Of a stretch of 64,000 nucleotides of DNA, positions 23,228-31,926 are shown in pieces. The notes beneath the pieces are model-generated. The model did not search any database. It saw nothing but the letters and a program-made list of their open reading frames with translations, and was not told where the DNA came from. The number at the start of each line of letters is the position of its first letter. The stretch's first letter is position 1. The stretch comes from Amycolatopsis sp. CA-230715. Its GTDB lineage: Bacteria; Actinomycetota; Actinomycetes; Mycobacteriales; Pseudonocardiaceae. The position numbers and the translations under genes were made by a program. The DNA is taken from the NCBI RefSeq assembly GCF_018736145.1, contig NZ_CP059997.1:681501-745500 (forward strand), given 5' to 3'.

Positions 23228-23992
23228 TCAGGGGGTCTTGGCGACGGCGAAGACGCGGCGGAACGGGAACCAGGTGGTGCCGTCGGGGCGCGGCGGGTAG
23301 ACCTCGTCCAGCATCGGTGCCAGCTGCGCGCGGAAGCGGGTCCACTCGGCGTCGCCGAGCGCCGCTTTGACGGGCCGGAGCGCGGTACCGGTGATCCATT
23401 CGAGCACGGCATCGGGGCCGGTGAGCCGCTGCGCGTAGGTGGTTTCCCAGGCGTCCACGCGGCAGCCGAGTTCGGCGAACAGGTTCGCGTAGTCGATCGG
23501 GTCGTCCACGGCGTCCGCGTCGCGGAGGTTCGCGCCGCGCAGCCGCTCCGCCCATTCCCCGCTCGCCGCGAGCTGGCGCAGCAGCACGTGCGACGGCGCG
23601 TTCAGGTTGCCGGGCACCTGCATCGCGAACCACGCGCCTGACGGGAGCGCGGCCACCCACTTGCGCAGCAGGGCGCGGTGTTCGGGCACCCACTGCAGCA
23701 CGGCGTTCGTCACCACGACGTCCGTGTCCTCGCGGGGTGACCAGTCGCGGACGTCGACGAGCTGGGCGTCGATACCGGCCTCACGCGCCGCGGCGACCAT
23801 CTCGGGCGAGTTGTCCGAGGCTTCGACGACCGCGCCCGGCCAGCGGAGCGCGAGCGTCCTGGTGAGGTTTCCCGGGCCGCAGCCGAGGTCGACCACGCGG
23901 CGCGGCGAAGGGTGGCCGATGCGGGCGACCAGGTCGTGGAACGGCCGTCCGCGCAGGTCGGCGTAGTCGAGGTACTTTCCCGGATCCCACAT
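23228..23992 (-). CDS. tam: Trans-aconitate 2-methyltransferase family protein
   Basis: 254 residues. SAM-binding motif I is VVDLGCGPGNLT (near 35), with ASDNSPEMVAAA after it. The N-terminus MWDPGKYLDYADLRGRPFHDL is diagnostic of Tam. Tam methylates trans-aconitate, a spontaneous by-product of the TCA cycle that inhibits aconitase. ATG 23992 is preceded by GGGAGG. Two near-identical palindromes lie immediately upstream, so the gene probably has its own regulated promoter even though the upstream gene is on the same strand. Confidence 0.88.
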   Translation of the reverse strand: MWDPGKYLDYADLRGRPFHDLVARIGHPSPRRVVDLGCGPGNLTRTLALRWPGAVVEASDNSPEMVAAAREAGIDAQLVDVRDWSPREDTDVVVTNAVLQWVPEHRALLRKWVAALPSGAWFAMQVPGNLNAPSHVLLRQLAASGEWAERLRGANLRDADAVDDPIDYANLFAELGCRVDAWETTYAQRLTGPDAVLEWITGTALRPVKAALGDAEWTRFRAQLAPMLDEVYPPRPDGTTWFPFRRVFAVAKTP

Positions 23993-24015
23993 GAGACCTC
24001 CCAGACGCCACAAAA

Positions 24016-24054
24016 CAGTACGCTCATACTGCTGCAATCAGTACGAGCGTACTG
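24016..24054. promoter_or_regulatory. Two tandem 16-bp operators upstream of tam
   Basis: CAGTACGCTCATACTG (24016-24031) and CAGTACGAGCGTACTG (24039-24054) start 23 bp apart. The second is palindromic except for its central two bases. The form CAGTACG-NN-CGTACTG is typical of TetR-family operators. They sit 24-62 bp upstream of the tam start. No TetR gene lies next to them. Confidence 0.6.
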
Positions 24055-24576
24055 CTAGCTTCCGGGATTGGCCAGCTTCGCGCCGGCGTCACGGGCGATG
24101 TCTTCGACGAGCGTGGCGTCCACCCCGGGATCGGCGCGGACCTGCAGCACGACGCCGTCGCGGCCGGGCACCTTGCGCTGGACGAACCAGACCGCGCCGC
24201 CGTCGAGCTCCTGCCGGTGCCGCGACCGGATCGACCCGTCCACGCGCTGGCGGATCATCAACGGCACCTTGCCGGGGCTCGGCAACGAGTAGCGCACCGG
24301 GTCGCGGTCGGTGAGCAGGACCGCGTCGCCCGCGGTACCGGTTTCGTCGGCCTCGGTGATCGCGAGGAGATCCGCGGTCCACGCGGCCTTGCTGATCAGG
24401 TGCCAGCCGATCCGGCGCGCGCCGGATTCCGACGGCACCCAGAGCCCGAGCGCGGTGACCACGACGTGCCCGCCACCCGCGACCGCCGCTGCCGCGAGCG
24501 CGTGCTCATCGGCTTCCAAAGTGCCCGGGAACCCGTCGGGCAGGGGATCGCCCATGAGCCGCCGCAGCCAGCCCAT
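24055..24576 (-). CDS. Conserved hypothetical protein downstream of dnaG
   Basis: 173 residues, soluble, no signal peptide or membrane helix. It contains GGGHVVVTALGLWVPSESGARRIGWHLI, a beta-rich segment that recalls PH-like small domains, but I assign no family. ATG 24576 overlaps the dnaG stop by one base, so it is translationally coupled to primase. It is likely a conserved actinobacterial gene of unknown role. Confidence 0.7.
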   Translation of the reverse strand: MGWLRRLMGDPLPDGFPGTLEADEHALAAAAVAGGGHVVVTALGLWVPSESGARRIGWHLISKAAWTADLLAITEADETGTAGDAVLLTDRDPVRYSLPSPGKVPLMIRQRVDGSIRSRHRQELDGGAVWFVQRKVPGRDGVVLQVRADPGVDATLVEDIARDAGAKLANPGS

Positions 24577-26462
24577 CAGTCCATCCCGCCGACGGCCTGC
24601 TCCCGCAGCGCCTTGCGGTACTGCTCGAGCGCGACGAGATCGCCGAACAGGGCGCGGTACTCGTCAGCGGCCTCCACCGGCGAAAGCCGTTGCAGCTTCG
24701 ACTTGATCTCGCCGATCTGCCTGCCGACCAGGTTCTCCTGCACCGCGGCGAGCACCCCGCCGACGTAGCGCGCGTCGGCATCCCCCTTGGCGCGCAACGG
24801 TTCCACCGACAGTTCGCTCATCACCCTTCGCGGCGTCCCTTGTGGACAGTGCGGGGTGGCGGCGTCGATCAGGGCCGGTCCGGTGAGCCCGCTCGACGCG
24901 CCACCGGCGGCGAGCACCGCGCGGTGCACCGAGACGTAGACGGGATGGGTGAACGCCTCTTCGGGCAGTGCGTCGTACTCGGGCCCGGCGATCGCGGGTT
25001 CCTGCAGCGCCGCCTTGAGCGCCTCGCGTTGCGCGATCAGACGCGGATCGCCGGGCGCGGGCCTCGGCACGTCCTGCGACTCGGCCTGCGCGGGCGCCGG
25101 GGCCTTGGGCGCCGAGCGCTTCGGCGCGGCCTTCGTGCCCGAACTCGCCCGGACGCGGCGCACCACCATCGCCTCGTCCTGCCAGCCGACCCACCAGGAC
25201 AGCTTCGTCGCGTACCCGTCGCGCTTGGCCCTGTCCTTGATCTGGGCCACCACCGGCACGGTGTCGCGCAGGGCGGCGACCTGGCCGTCCACCGAGTCGA
25301 GGTCGTACCCGCGCAGCATGCTGCGGATCGCGAACTCGAACAGCGGGGTGCGCCGGGCGACCAGGTCCTTGACCGCCGCGTCCCCCTTGGCCAGCCGCAG
25401 CTCGCACGGGTCCATGCCGTCCGGCGCGATCGCGATGTAGGTCTGGCCCGCGAAGGTCTGGTCGCCCTCGAACGCCTTGAGCGCGGCCTTCTGCCCCGCT
25501 TCGTCGCCGTCGAAGGTGAAGATCACCTCGCCGCGGAACGCGTCGTCGTCCATCAGGAGCCTGCGCAGCACCTTCATGTGGTCCTGGCCGAACGCGGTGC
25601 CGGAGGAAGCGACCGCGGTCGGCACGCCCGCCGCGTGCATCGCCATCACGTCGGTGTAGCCCTCGACGACGACGACCTGGTGCCGTTTCGAGATCTCGCG
25701 CTTGGCCATGTCGAGGCCGAAGAGCACTTCGGACTTGTGGTAGATCGGGGTTTCGCTGGTGTTGAGGTACTTGGCCTCGATGCGGTCGTCGTCGAACAGG
25801 CGGCGCGCGCCGAACCCGACGACGTCGCCGGAGAGGTCCTTGATCGGCCACAGCAGGCGGCGGTGGAACCGGTCGATCGGGCCCTGGCGGCCCTCCTTGA
25901 CCAGCCCGGCCGTGATCAGCTCCTTCAGCTCGAAGCCCTGGTTGAGCAGGAGCTTCGTCAGCTTGTCCCAGCCCGCGGGCGCGAAGCCGCAGCCGAAGGT
26001 CGCCGCGGCAGCCTGGTCGAACCCGCGCTGGGTGAGGAACTCGCGCGCGGTCTGCCCCTCCGGGGTGTTGAGCTGCTCGGCGTAGAACTTCGCCGCGATC
26101 CGGTGCGCTTCCACCATGCGCGTGCGGGTGCCGCGGTCGCGCTGGACGCTGCCGCCACCACCCTCGTAGGTCAGCCGGAACCCGGCGCGGTCGGCGAGGC
26201 GCTCCACCGATTCGACGAACGAGAGCTTCTCGATCTGCATGATGAACTTGATGACGTCGCCGCCCTCGCCACAGCCGAAGCAGTGGAAGGTGCCGTGCGT
26301 CGGCCGCACGTTGAACGACGGGGTCTTCTCGTCGTGGAACGGGCAGAGCCCCTTGAGCGCGCCCCCGCCCCGGCGCAGGGCGACGTAATCGCCGATCACC
26401 TCGTCGATCCGGTTGCGGTTACGCACTTCCGCGATGTCACTTTCCCGGATCCGGCCTGCCAC
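24576..26462 (-). CDS. dnaG: DNA primase
   Basis: 628 residues. CHC2 zinc ribbon: Cys40, His43, Cys61, Cys64 (CPFH...CFGCG). The TOPRIM core has VVVEGYTDVMAMHAAGV and FTFDGDEAGQKAA. A helical C-terminal DnaB-interaction domain follows. DnaG makes RNA primers for lagging-strand synthesis. GTG 26462 is chosen by homology (VAGRIRESDIAEV). There is no Shine-Dalgarno, but TAGACT ends 7 nt before the GTG, which fits a leaderless transcript. It is divergent from the sigma factor with only 38 bp between starts. Confidence 0.95.
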   Translation of the reverse strand: MAGRIRESDIAEVRNRNRIDEVIGDYVALRRGGGALKGLCPFHDEKTPSFNVRPTHGTFHCFGCGEGGDVIKFIMQIEKLSFVESVERLADRAGFRLTYEGGGGSVQRDRGTRTRMVEAHRIAAKFYAEQLNTPEGQTAREFLTQRGFDQAAAATFGCGFAPAGWDKLTKLLLNQGFELKELITAGLVKEGRQGPIDRFHRRLLWPIKDLSGDVVGFGARRLFDDDRIEAKYLNTSETPIYHKSEVLFGLDMAKREISKRHQVVVVEGYTDVMAMHAAGVPTAVASSGTAFGQDHMKVLRRLLMDDDAFRGEVIFTFDGDEAGQKAALKAFEGDQTFAGQTYIAIAPDGMDPCELRLAKGDAAVKDLVARRTPLFEFAIRSMLRGYDLDSVDGQVAALRDTVPVVAQIKDRAKRDGYATKLSWWVGWQDEAMVVRRVRASSGTKAAPKRSAPKAPAPAQAESQDVPRPAPGDPRLIAQREALKAALQEPAIAGPEYDALPEEAFTHPVYVSVHRAVLAAGGASSGLTGPALIDAATPHCPQGTPRRVMSELSVEPLRAKGDADARYVGGVLAAVQENLVGRQIGEIKSKLQRLSPVEAADEYRALFGDLVALEQYRKALREQAVGGMD

Positions 26463-26500
26463 GGGAGACAGTCTAGTCCTCGTCCGGCACACTCGATCCG

Positions 26501-27478
26501 GTGAGCACCACCGAGCAGGACCTGGACGGCCTGGCGAGCGAGTTCGCCGGGCTGAGGGCACATCTGACCGCCGTCGCGTACCGCTTGACCGGCACGGTTT
26601 CCGACGCCGAGGACGCCGTGCAGGAGTCGTGGCTGCGCCTGGCCGGGCTCGCGCCGGGCAAGCGCGCCGAGATCCGCGACCGGAAGGCCTGGCTGACCAC
26701 GGTGGTCAGCCGGATCTGCCTCGACCGGCTCCGCTCGGCCGCCGTGCAGCGCGAGCAGTACGTCGGCCAGTGGCTGCCGGAGCCGATCGTCACCCCGCTC
26801 GAAGGCGCGCCAGGCGAGAACCCGCTCGACGTGGCCGTGCGCGACGAAGGCATCCGGATGGCCGCGATGGTCGTGCTCGACAAGCTCACCCCGGAGCAGC
26901 GCGTGGCGTTCGTGCTGCACGACGCGTTCTCGGTGCCGTTCGGTGAGATCGCGAGCATTCTCGGCTGCTCTCCCGAGGCCGCGCGCCAGCACGGTTCGCG
27001 GGGGCGCCGCGCGGTCGACGACGCCGGCCCGCCACTGCGGACCACGCTCGAAGAACAGCAGGCGCTGCTGGAGAAGTTCATGGTCGCGATGATGACCGGG
27101 GACATCCAGGCCGTCGCCGAAGCGCTGCACCCGGACGTCGTGCTCATCGGCGACTCGAACGGCAAGGCGCGCACCTCGCGGCAGATCATGGTCGGCGGCG
27201 ACAAGATCATGCGCTTCCTGCAGGGCCTGCTGCGCAAGTACCGGCCCGGTTCGTTCGAAAGCGCCGTCCCGGTGCTGGTCAACGGCGACCTCGGGCTCTA
27301 CATGCCGCCCAACCCCGGCGACGACGGCCACATCGCGCTCGACGCGCACGTGAACACCTTCGCCATCTCCGGCGGGCGGATCATCGCGATCTACGACTGC
27401 GCCAACCCTGACAAGCTGTCACGGGTGCCGTCGGCTGGCACCGGGACGAGGCAGGCGTCCCCCGACGTGAAGCCCTGA
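26501..27478 (+). CDS. sigJ: ECF41-group sigma factor with SnoaL-like C-terminal domain
   Basis: 325 residues. Sigma-2 region is about 15-80 (AYRLTGTVSDAEDAVQESWLRL) and sigma-4 about 130-180. A SnoaL_2/NTF2-like extension carries the ECF41 hallmarks: the DGGGK-type motif (DSNGK, 218-222) and NPDKL (302-306). In this group the C-terminal domain replaces an anti-sigma factor. Targets are usually one neighbouring oxidoreductase or carboxymuconolactone decarboxylase gene, as found here. GTG 26501 lacks a Shine-Dalgarno. The 3' end overlaps the convergent target gene by 88 bp. Confidence 0.88.
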   Translation: MSTTEQDLDGLASEFAGLRAHLTAVAYRLTGTVSDAEDAVQESWLRLAGLAPGKRAEIRDRKAWLTTVVSRICLDRLRSAAVQREQYVGQWLPEPIVTPLEGAPGENPLDVAVRDEGIRMAAMVVLDKLTPEQRVAFVLHDAFSVPFGEIASILGCSPEAARQHGSRGRRAVDDAGPPLRTTLEEQQALLEKFMVAMMTGDIQAVAEALHPDVVLIGDSNGKARTSRQIMVGGDKIMRFLQGLLRKYRPGSFESAVPVLVNGDLGLYMPPNPGDDGHIALDAHVNTFAISGGRIIAIYDCANPDKLSRVPSAGTGTRQASPDVKP

Positions 27479-27999
27479 TCGGTGATGTCGAGCGCGCTGT
27501 TCATCCGGCCACGCAGGTTCTCCACCGCGATCATGTAGGTCAGTTCGAGCAGGCCCTTGCGCCCGAACGCGGTTTCCAGCTCGGCGACCTGCTCGTCGGT
27601 GACCGCGACCGGGGATGCGGTCATCGCGTCGGCGTAGGCCAGCGCCAGCCGTTCCTCGCCGGTGAACAGGTCCGAGGTCGCGTACTCGTCGATGTGCTTG
27701 AGCCGGTCGATGTCGAGCCCCTTGTGCTTGATCAGCATGGTGCCGAAGTCCACGCACCAGCTGCAGCCGAGCTGGACGGCGGTGCGGTACACGGCGAGAT
27801 CGCGCACGGCGGGCGGCAGCGTCGTCGCGGCGCGCTCGATCATCAGCTCGTGCACCGCGCCTGCCCACATCAGGCCGGGGTGGTGCGCGCTCACGGTGAC
27901 CGGCTCCGGCACGGCGCCGTACTTCTTGCGCGCGAACCGGTAGGCGAGCCGGGTGAGCCTGCTCGCGGCCTTCGTCGGGACGCCGGGGATGCGGGACAT
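27391..27999 (-). CDS. Carboxymuconolactone decarboxylase / AhpD-like protein
   Basis: 202 residues. The AhpD-like core is ELMIERAATTLPPAVRD and YRTAVQLGCSWCVDFGTML, with the CxxC redox pair. It fits the COE class (carboxymuconolactone decarboxylase, oxidoreductase or epimerase) that ECF41 sigma factors control. ATG 27999 has GGAGG 4 nt upstream; an upstream ATG gives MTEPHEGGP- but is less well placed. An ECF41 consensus promoter lies at 28033-28059. Likely a disulfide/peroxide or small-molecule redox enzyme; substrate unknown. Confidence 0.85.
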   Translation of the reverse strand: MSRIPGVPTKAASRLTRLAYRFARKKYGAVPEPVTVSAHHPGLMWAGAVHELMIERAATTLPPAVRDLAVYRTAVQLGCSWCVDFGTMLIKHKGLDIDRLKHIDEYATSDLFTGEERLALAYADAMTASPVAVTDEQVAELETAFGRKGLLELTYMIAVENLRGRMNSALDITDQGFTSGDACLVPVPADGTRDSLSGLAQS

Positions 28000-28022
28000 G
28001 GGTCCTCCTTCGTGCGGTTCGG

Positions 28023-29423
28023 TCATGACGAGGACGAGGCAGCTCCGGCGGATGTGACAGGGGTGACGAGCGTCTCCCCCGCGGCCTCCTGCGCCCGTGT
28101 CGGCGCGCGCCACCACGCGACGGCCATCACCAACGCGCCCGCGGCGAACACCACGGTCAGCCCGGCGTCGTCGAGCGACCCGGTGACGACCAGCGCCAGC
28201 CAGCCGAACACGGCGATGCCCAGCGCCCCGCCGCCCTGGCGGGCGAAGGTCAGCGCACCGAGCGCGGTGCCGACCCGGTCGCGCGGCGCGCTGGACTGCA
28301 CCAGCAGCGTGTAGGCGGAGGCGGTCAGCCCGAACGCGGCGCCCGCCAGCGCCAGCCCGGCGGCCAGCAGCACGGTCCGCCCGGTGCCACCGGCCTGGGG
28401 CGCCACCGCGAGCGCGGCCATGCCCACCACGCCGGTCGCGCAGCCGAGACGGCCCCATGCGGCCATCGCTGGCCATCGCCTGGCGAGCACGGCGAACGAC
28501 AGCGAGACGGCGAGCTGGCCGACGGTCATCGCGAGCAGGAGCGCGCCGGCGGCCGCGGGCCCGCCCTCGCCCGCGGCGAGCCCGCCGAAGGTGATCATGG
28601 GGAACAGCGCGCTGCCCGCCATCGCGGTCACCAGCACCGACCGCGACACCGCCCGGTTCGCGAACACCCGCGGCGGGATCAGCGGGCTCGCCGCCCGTCG
28701 TTGCCGCACCGCGAATCCCGCACCGGCGGCCACTCCCGCCGCCACCAGCACGGGTGTCCACAATGGACTTCGGGCGAGCGCGCCGACGGTGCCGAGCGCG
28801 ACCGCCGCGGAACCGGCGACCGCCACGAGAGCGGCGCCGAGCACGTCGAACCCCGGCCGTTCGCCGGTGACGCGGCGGCCCGGCAACGAGCCGGCGCCGA
28901 GCACGACCGCGAGCAGGCAGATCGGCAGGTTGAGCAGGAAGATCCAGCGCCAGCCGGGACCGGCGGCGAGCGCACCCCCGACCGGCGGGCCGCCGAGCGC
29001 GGCAATCGAGAACACCGCGGTCTGCCAACCCGCCCTGCGCACCAGCTCGGTCTTGGTGAACAGCTCGCCGAGACCGCTGATCGCACCGACGATCAGGCCG
29101 CTTCCGCCGACGCCCTGCACGGCCCGCGCGGCGATCAGCCACCCGATCCCGGGCGCCGCCGCGCAGGCCGCCGAGGCGAGGGCGAACAGCAGCAGCGAGC
29201 AGAGGACCATGCGGCGCCTGCCGACCAGGTCGCCGAGCCTGCCGTGAACCGGTGTGGACACGGTGACGGTGAGCGCGTAGGCGGCGTTGACCCCGGCGAT
29301 CGCGGGCCCGGCCGCCAACTCGGCGTCGAGCGACCGGAGCCCGGCGGACAGCGCCGTGCCGTCCAGCTGGGCCATCAGCATCCCCAGGAGCAGCGCCGCG
29401 AAGGCGCGATTTTTTACGTGCAT
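28023..29423 (-). CDS. MFS drug-resistance-type transporter (EmrB/QacA-like)
   Basis: 466 residues and many hydrophobic helices. It has motif D1/antiporter features (MAQLDGTALSAGLRSL at the start) and motif A GRLGDLVGRRRMVL. The arrangement RAVQGVGGSGLIVG and ALGGPPVGGALAAGPGWRWIFLLNLP is characteristic of the 14-TM DHA2 group, though this protein may have fewer spans at the C-terminal end. ATG 29423 is chosen by homology. It is divergent from a MarR-family gene, which probably represses it. Confidence 0.87.
   Translation of the reverse strand: MHVKNRAFAALLLGMLMAQLDGTALSAGLRSLDAELAAGPAIAGVNAAYALTVTVSTPVHGRLGDLVGRRRMVLCSLLLFALASAACAAAPGIGWLIAARAVQGVGGSGLIVGAISGLGELFTKTELVRRAGWQTAVFSIAALGGPPVGGALAAGPGWRWIFLLNLPICLLAVVLGAGSLPGRRVTGERPGFDVLGAALVAVAGSAAVALGTVGALARSPLWTPVLVAAGVAAGAGFAVRQRRAASPLIPPRVFANRAVSRSVLVTAMAGSALFPMITFGGLAAGEGGPAAAGALLLAMTVGQLAVSLSFAVLARRWPAMAAWGRLGCATGVVGMAALAVAPQAGGTGRTVLLAAGLALAGAAFGLTASAYTLLVQSSAPRDRVGTALGALTFARQGGGALGIAVFGWLALVVTGSLDDAGLTVVFAAGALVMAVAWWRAPTRAQEAAGETLVTPVTSAGAASSSS
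28033..28059 (-). promoter_or_regulatory. ECF41-type promoter of the carboxymuconolactone decarboxylase-like gene
   Basis: On the minus strand TGTCACA (28059-28053), exactly 16 bp, then CGTC (28036-28033). This equals the ECF41 target signature TGTCACA-N16-CGTC as I recall it from published work. It lies inside the last codons of the MFS gene, 34 bp before the ATG of the regulated gene. Confidence 0.75.
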
Positions 29424-29613
29424 AAAGCACACGATAACATGCAAAACACATGCTTTCAGGTTGACGGCACCAGCGCACGACTCCATTCGGGGGCGTGGCA
29501 CTATGTCCCAACCCAACCGCTCGGGTGAACCGCTGGAGGGCACGACACTGGAGGGCACGACTGCAGTGACCGAGCAACACGAAGACGCGGTAACGGACAA
29601 GGAGACCCGCACG

Positions 29614-30081
29614 ATGCCTGGCGCCGGCGCCGCGCTCTTCCGGCTGGTGCGCTTCTGGACGCGCCGCTGGGCCCCCGGGGTCGCCAGCGGCATCAGGGGG
29701 CACGACGAGAACGTCCAGAACGTCTACGTCGTCGAGGCGATCGCGAGCGCCGGTGACGCGCGCAGCGAGGTGACCGTCGCCGACATCGCGCACCAGATCG
29801 GCATCGACCGGTCGGTGGCGAGCAGGATGATCGCGGTCGCGGTGGGCGCGGGCTACGTCCGCCGTGAGACCTCGGGCAGCGACGCCCGGCGAGCCAACCT
29901 CGCGCTCACGCCGTCCGGTGAACAGTTCCTCGCCGACTCGCACGCCTACCAGCAGCGGACGTTCGAGTCGCTCGTGGCGCACTGGCCCGCGGACGACCGC
30001 CGCCGGTTCGCCGGCTACCTGCGCAGGCTCGCGAAGGAAGTCATCGACGAGCCGCCGGTGGGCTCTACGAACCGGTCGTGA
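29614..30081 (+). CDS. MarR-family transcriptional regulator
   Basis: 155 residues from the preferred ATG 29614, which has AAGGAGA 8 nt upstream; ATG 29503 would add 37 poorly conserved residues including a duplicated LEGTT. The winged helix spans VTVADIAHQIGIDRSVASRMIAVAVGAGYVRR with the wing SGSDARRANLALTPSG. It is divergent from the MFS exporter, so the expected role is repression released by the exported compound. The AT-rich spacer (29424-29502) contains repeated GCATGT. The gene end overlaps the convergent GT-C-like gene by 17 bp. Confidence 0.82.
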   Translation: MPGAGAALFRLVRFWTRRWAPGVASGIRGHDENVQNVYVVEAIASAGDARSEVTVADIAHQIGIDRSVASRMIAVAVGAGYVRRETSGSDARRANLALTPSGEQFLADSHAYQQRTFESLVAHWPADDRRRFAGYLRRLAKEVIDEPPVGSTNRS

Positions 30082-31873
30082 GCACCCGCACGTCCCACAC
30101 CCACACCCCGTCGACGAACTCCCCCGGCTTGTGGAGGAGTTCGTCGACGGTCTGCTTCAGCGGAACCTGGTGCTCGTCCGGGCCCAGCACGAGCACGTCC
30201 GCGCGCCAGTAACGCAGGTCGCGCAACGCCTTCGCGCGCGTCCGGTCGTCGATCACGGCCGCGGCGCCGGTTTGGACGACCTCGTCGAGCAGCCGCGAAG
30301 TAGACGTCGTGACGGCGCCGTAGCGGCCGCGTTTGTCGTTGGGGCCGTTGGGCCCGACGAAGTAGCCCTCCGCGAGCGGGAACCCGAGACTCGCCTCCAC
30401 CTGCCAGCGCAACGGTTTCGCGTTGCCGGGACTGGCCAGCGGCACGGTCACCACCGACTTGCCCTGACCGACGAACTGGCGCCAGGTGCCGTCGGCGAAG
30501 AAGGCGGGAGTGGCCGGGCGCGTGCCGCTTTCGAGCGGGGTCGGCGCGATCGGCAGCAGCACGGCCACGAGCGCGCCGCACCACAGCAACCGCACCGGGA
30601 GATCCGCCTGGACTTCGCCGAAACGCGGGCTCGCGCGCCAAACCCGGTCGGTCGCCATCGCGAGCAGGATGCCGATCGCGGGCACGCAGCCCATCGCGAA
30701 CCGGGATTCCAGCACGGATTCGAACAACGGCAGGCCCGACAACAGCTTCCAGGGCAGGATGATCCCGGTGTCGGTGTGCGACACGATGAGAGACACCCCT
30801 AGGGACAGCAGCGCCATCACAGCCATCGCGATCGCGACCGCGCGCGCCAGCACCACGCGCCACAGCCAGCCGCTGATGACGACCACCAGCACGATCAGCG
30901 GCCAGCCGAAGAACGCGTTCTCCTCGGTGTAGTTCAGCGCGACGTCCTGCGCGACGTTCGCGTCCCCCGCGACGGACTGGGTGGGGAACCGGGTGAAGGC
31001 CGCGGTGTCGTTGCCGACCGGGCCGTGTTCGAGCGAGGCGTAGCTCTGCGGGCCCGAAAACTGCCACCACAGCGGGAAAGCGGCGAGCGCGACCGACACC
31101 AGGATCGCGACGCCGAGCCCGATCGCGGTGGGGCGCACCAGTTCCGGCACTTCGCGCGGGCGCGAAAGCGCGTAGGCGATGGCGAACACGACGAAGCTGA
31201 GCATGCAGATCAGCAGCGGCTCCTCGCCGAGGAAGATCTGGTAGGCCAGCAAAAGGCCGAGGACCACACCGTCGCGCACCGGGCGTTCGCTGCGCACCAG
31301 CTTCACCAGCCGCAGCACGATGAACGGCAGCACGAACAGCCCGACGAAGTTCGGATGCGCGTTGCCGTGCGAGATCAGCGGCGGCGCGAAACCGCAGAAC
31401 AGCCCGCCGACCGCGGCGGCGAACCGCGAGGTCACCAAGTGTCGCGAAAGGACCCAGTACCAGGCGGCCGCGGTACCGGCGAGGCCACCGGTGAGCGCGA
31501 TCGCCCAGGTGACGGTCGGGCCGAAGAGCAGCGTGATCGGGGTCAGCGGCACCCCGACGCCGAGCATCGCGGTGTTCGCCATGAGGTTGACGCCGAGCGG
31601 GTAGTTCTGCAGATCGCTGGCGAGCGGGTTTTCCAAGTGGGACACGGCTTTCGCGGTCACCGCGAAGAACCACTCCCACATGTTCTGGTCCTGCGCGCTG
31701 TTGACCAGGTACCCGGTGCCGAGGTTCAGCCACTGTCCGCTGTAGACGAACAGCGCGAAGAGCAGGAAGCCAGCCACGATCCCGGTGTCGGCACGGGACC
31801 ACCGCCGCCTGCTCGGCTCGGCGGCGGGTGCGTCGTCGAGCACGGCGGTCAGCTCAGTCGGAAAGTCACTCAC
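30065..31873 (-). CDS. GT-C-like polytopic membrane glycosyltransferase-family protein
   Basis: 602 residues with about 11 predicted helices in the first 430 residues and a roughly 170-residue extracytoplasmic C-terminal domain. The loop after helix 1 (QDQNMWEWFF and NPLASDLQNYPLGVNL) and FAPPLISHGNAHPNFVGLF resemble actinobacterial GT-C mannosyl/arabinosyl-type proteins that use polyprenyl-phosphate sugars. A catalytic acidic residue in the first loop is plausible but unproven. It starts at ATG 31873. It appears to be a single gene. Confidence 0.65.
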   Translation of the reverse strand: MSDFPTELTAVLDDAPAAEPSRRRWSRADTGIVAGFLLFALFVYSGQWLNLGTGYLVNSAQDQNMWEWFFAVTAKAVSHLENPLASDLQNYPLGVNLMANTAMLGVGVPLTPITLLFGPTVTWAIALTGGLAGTAAAWYWVLSRHLVTSRFAAAVGGLFCGFAPPLISHGNAHPNFVGLFVLPFIVLRLVKLVRSERPVRDGVVLGLLLAYQIFLGEEPLLICMLSFVVFAIAYALSRPREVPELVRPTAIGLGVAILVSVALAAFPLWWQFSGPQSYASLEHGPVGNDTAAFTRFPTQSVAGDANVAQDVALNYTEENAFFGWPLIVLVVVISGWLWRVVLARAVAIAMAVMALLSLGVSLIVSHTDTGIILPWKLLSGLPLFESVLESRFAMGCVPAIGILLAMATDRVWRASPRFGEVQADLPVRLLWCGALVAVLLPIAPTPLESGTRPATPAFFADGTWRQFVGQGKSVVTVPLASPGNAKPLRWQVEASLGFPLAEGYFVGPNGPNDKRGRYGAVTTSTSRLLDEVVQTGAAAVIDDRTRAKALRDLRYWRADVLVLGPDEHQVPLKQTVDELLHKPGEFVDGVWVWDVRVLTTGS

Positions 31874-31926
31874 GCCGGTTACACGTCACCGGCGGGCGAA
31901 AAGGATGCACGCACTTCGCGATTCCT

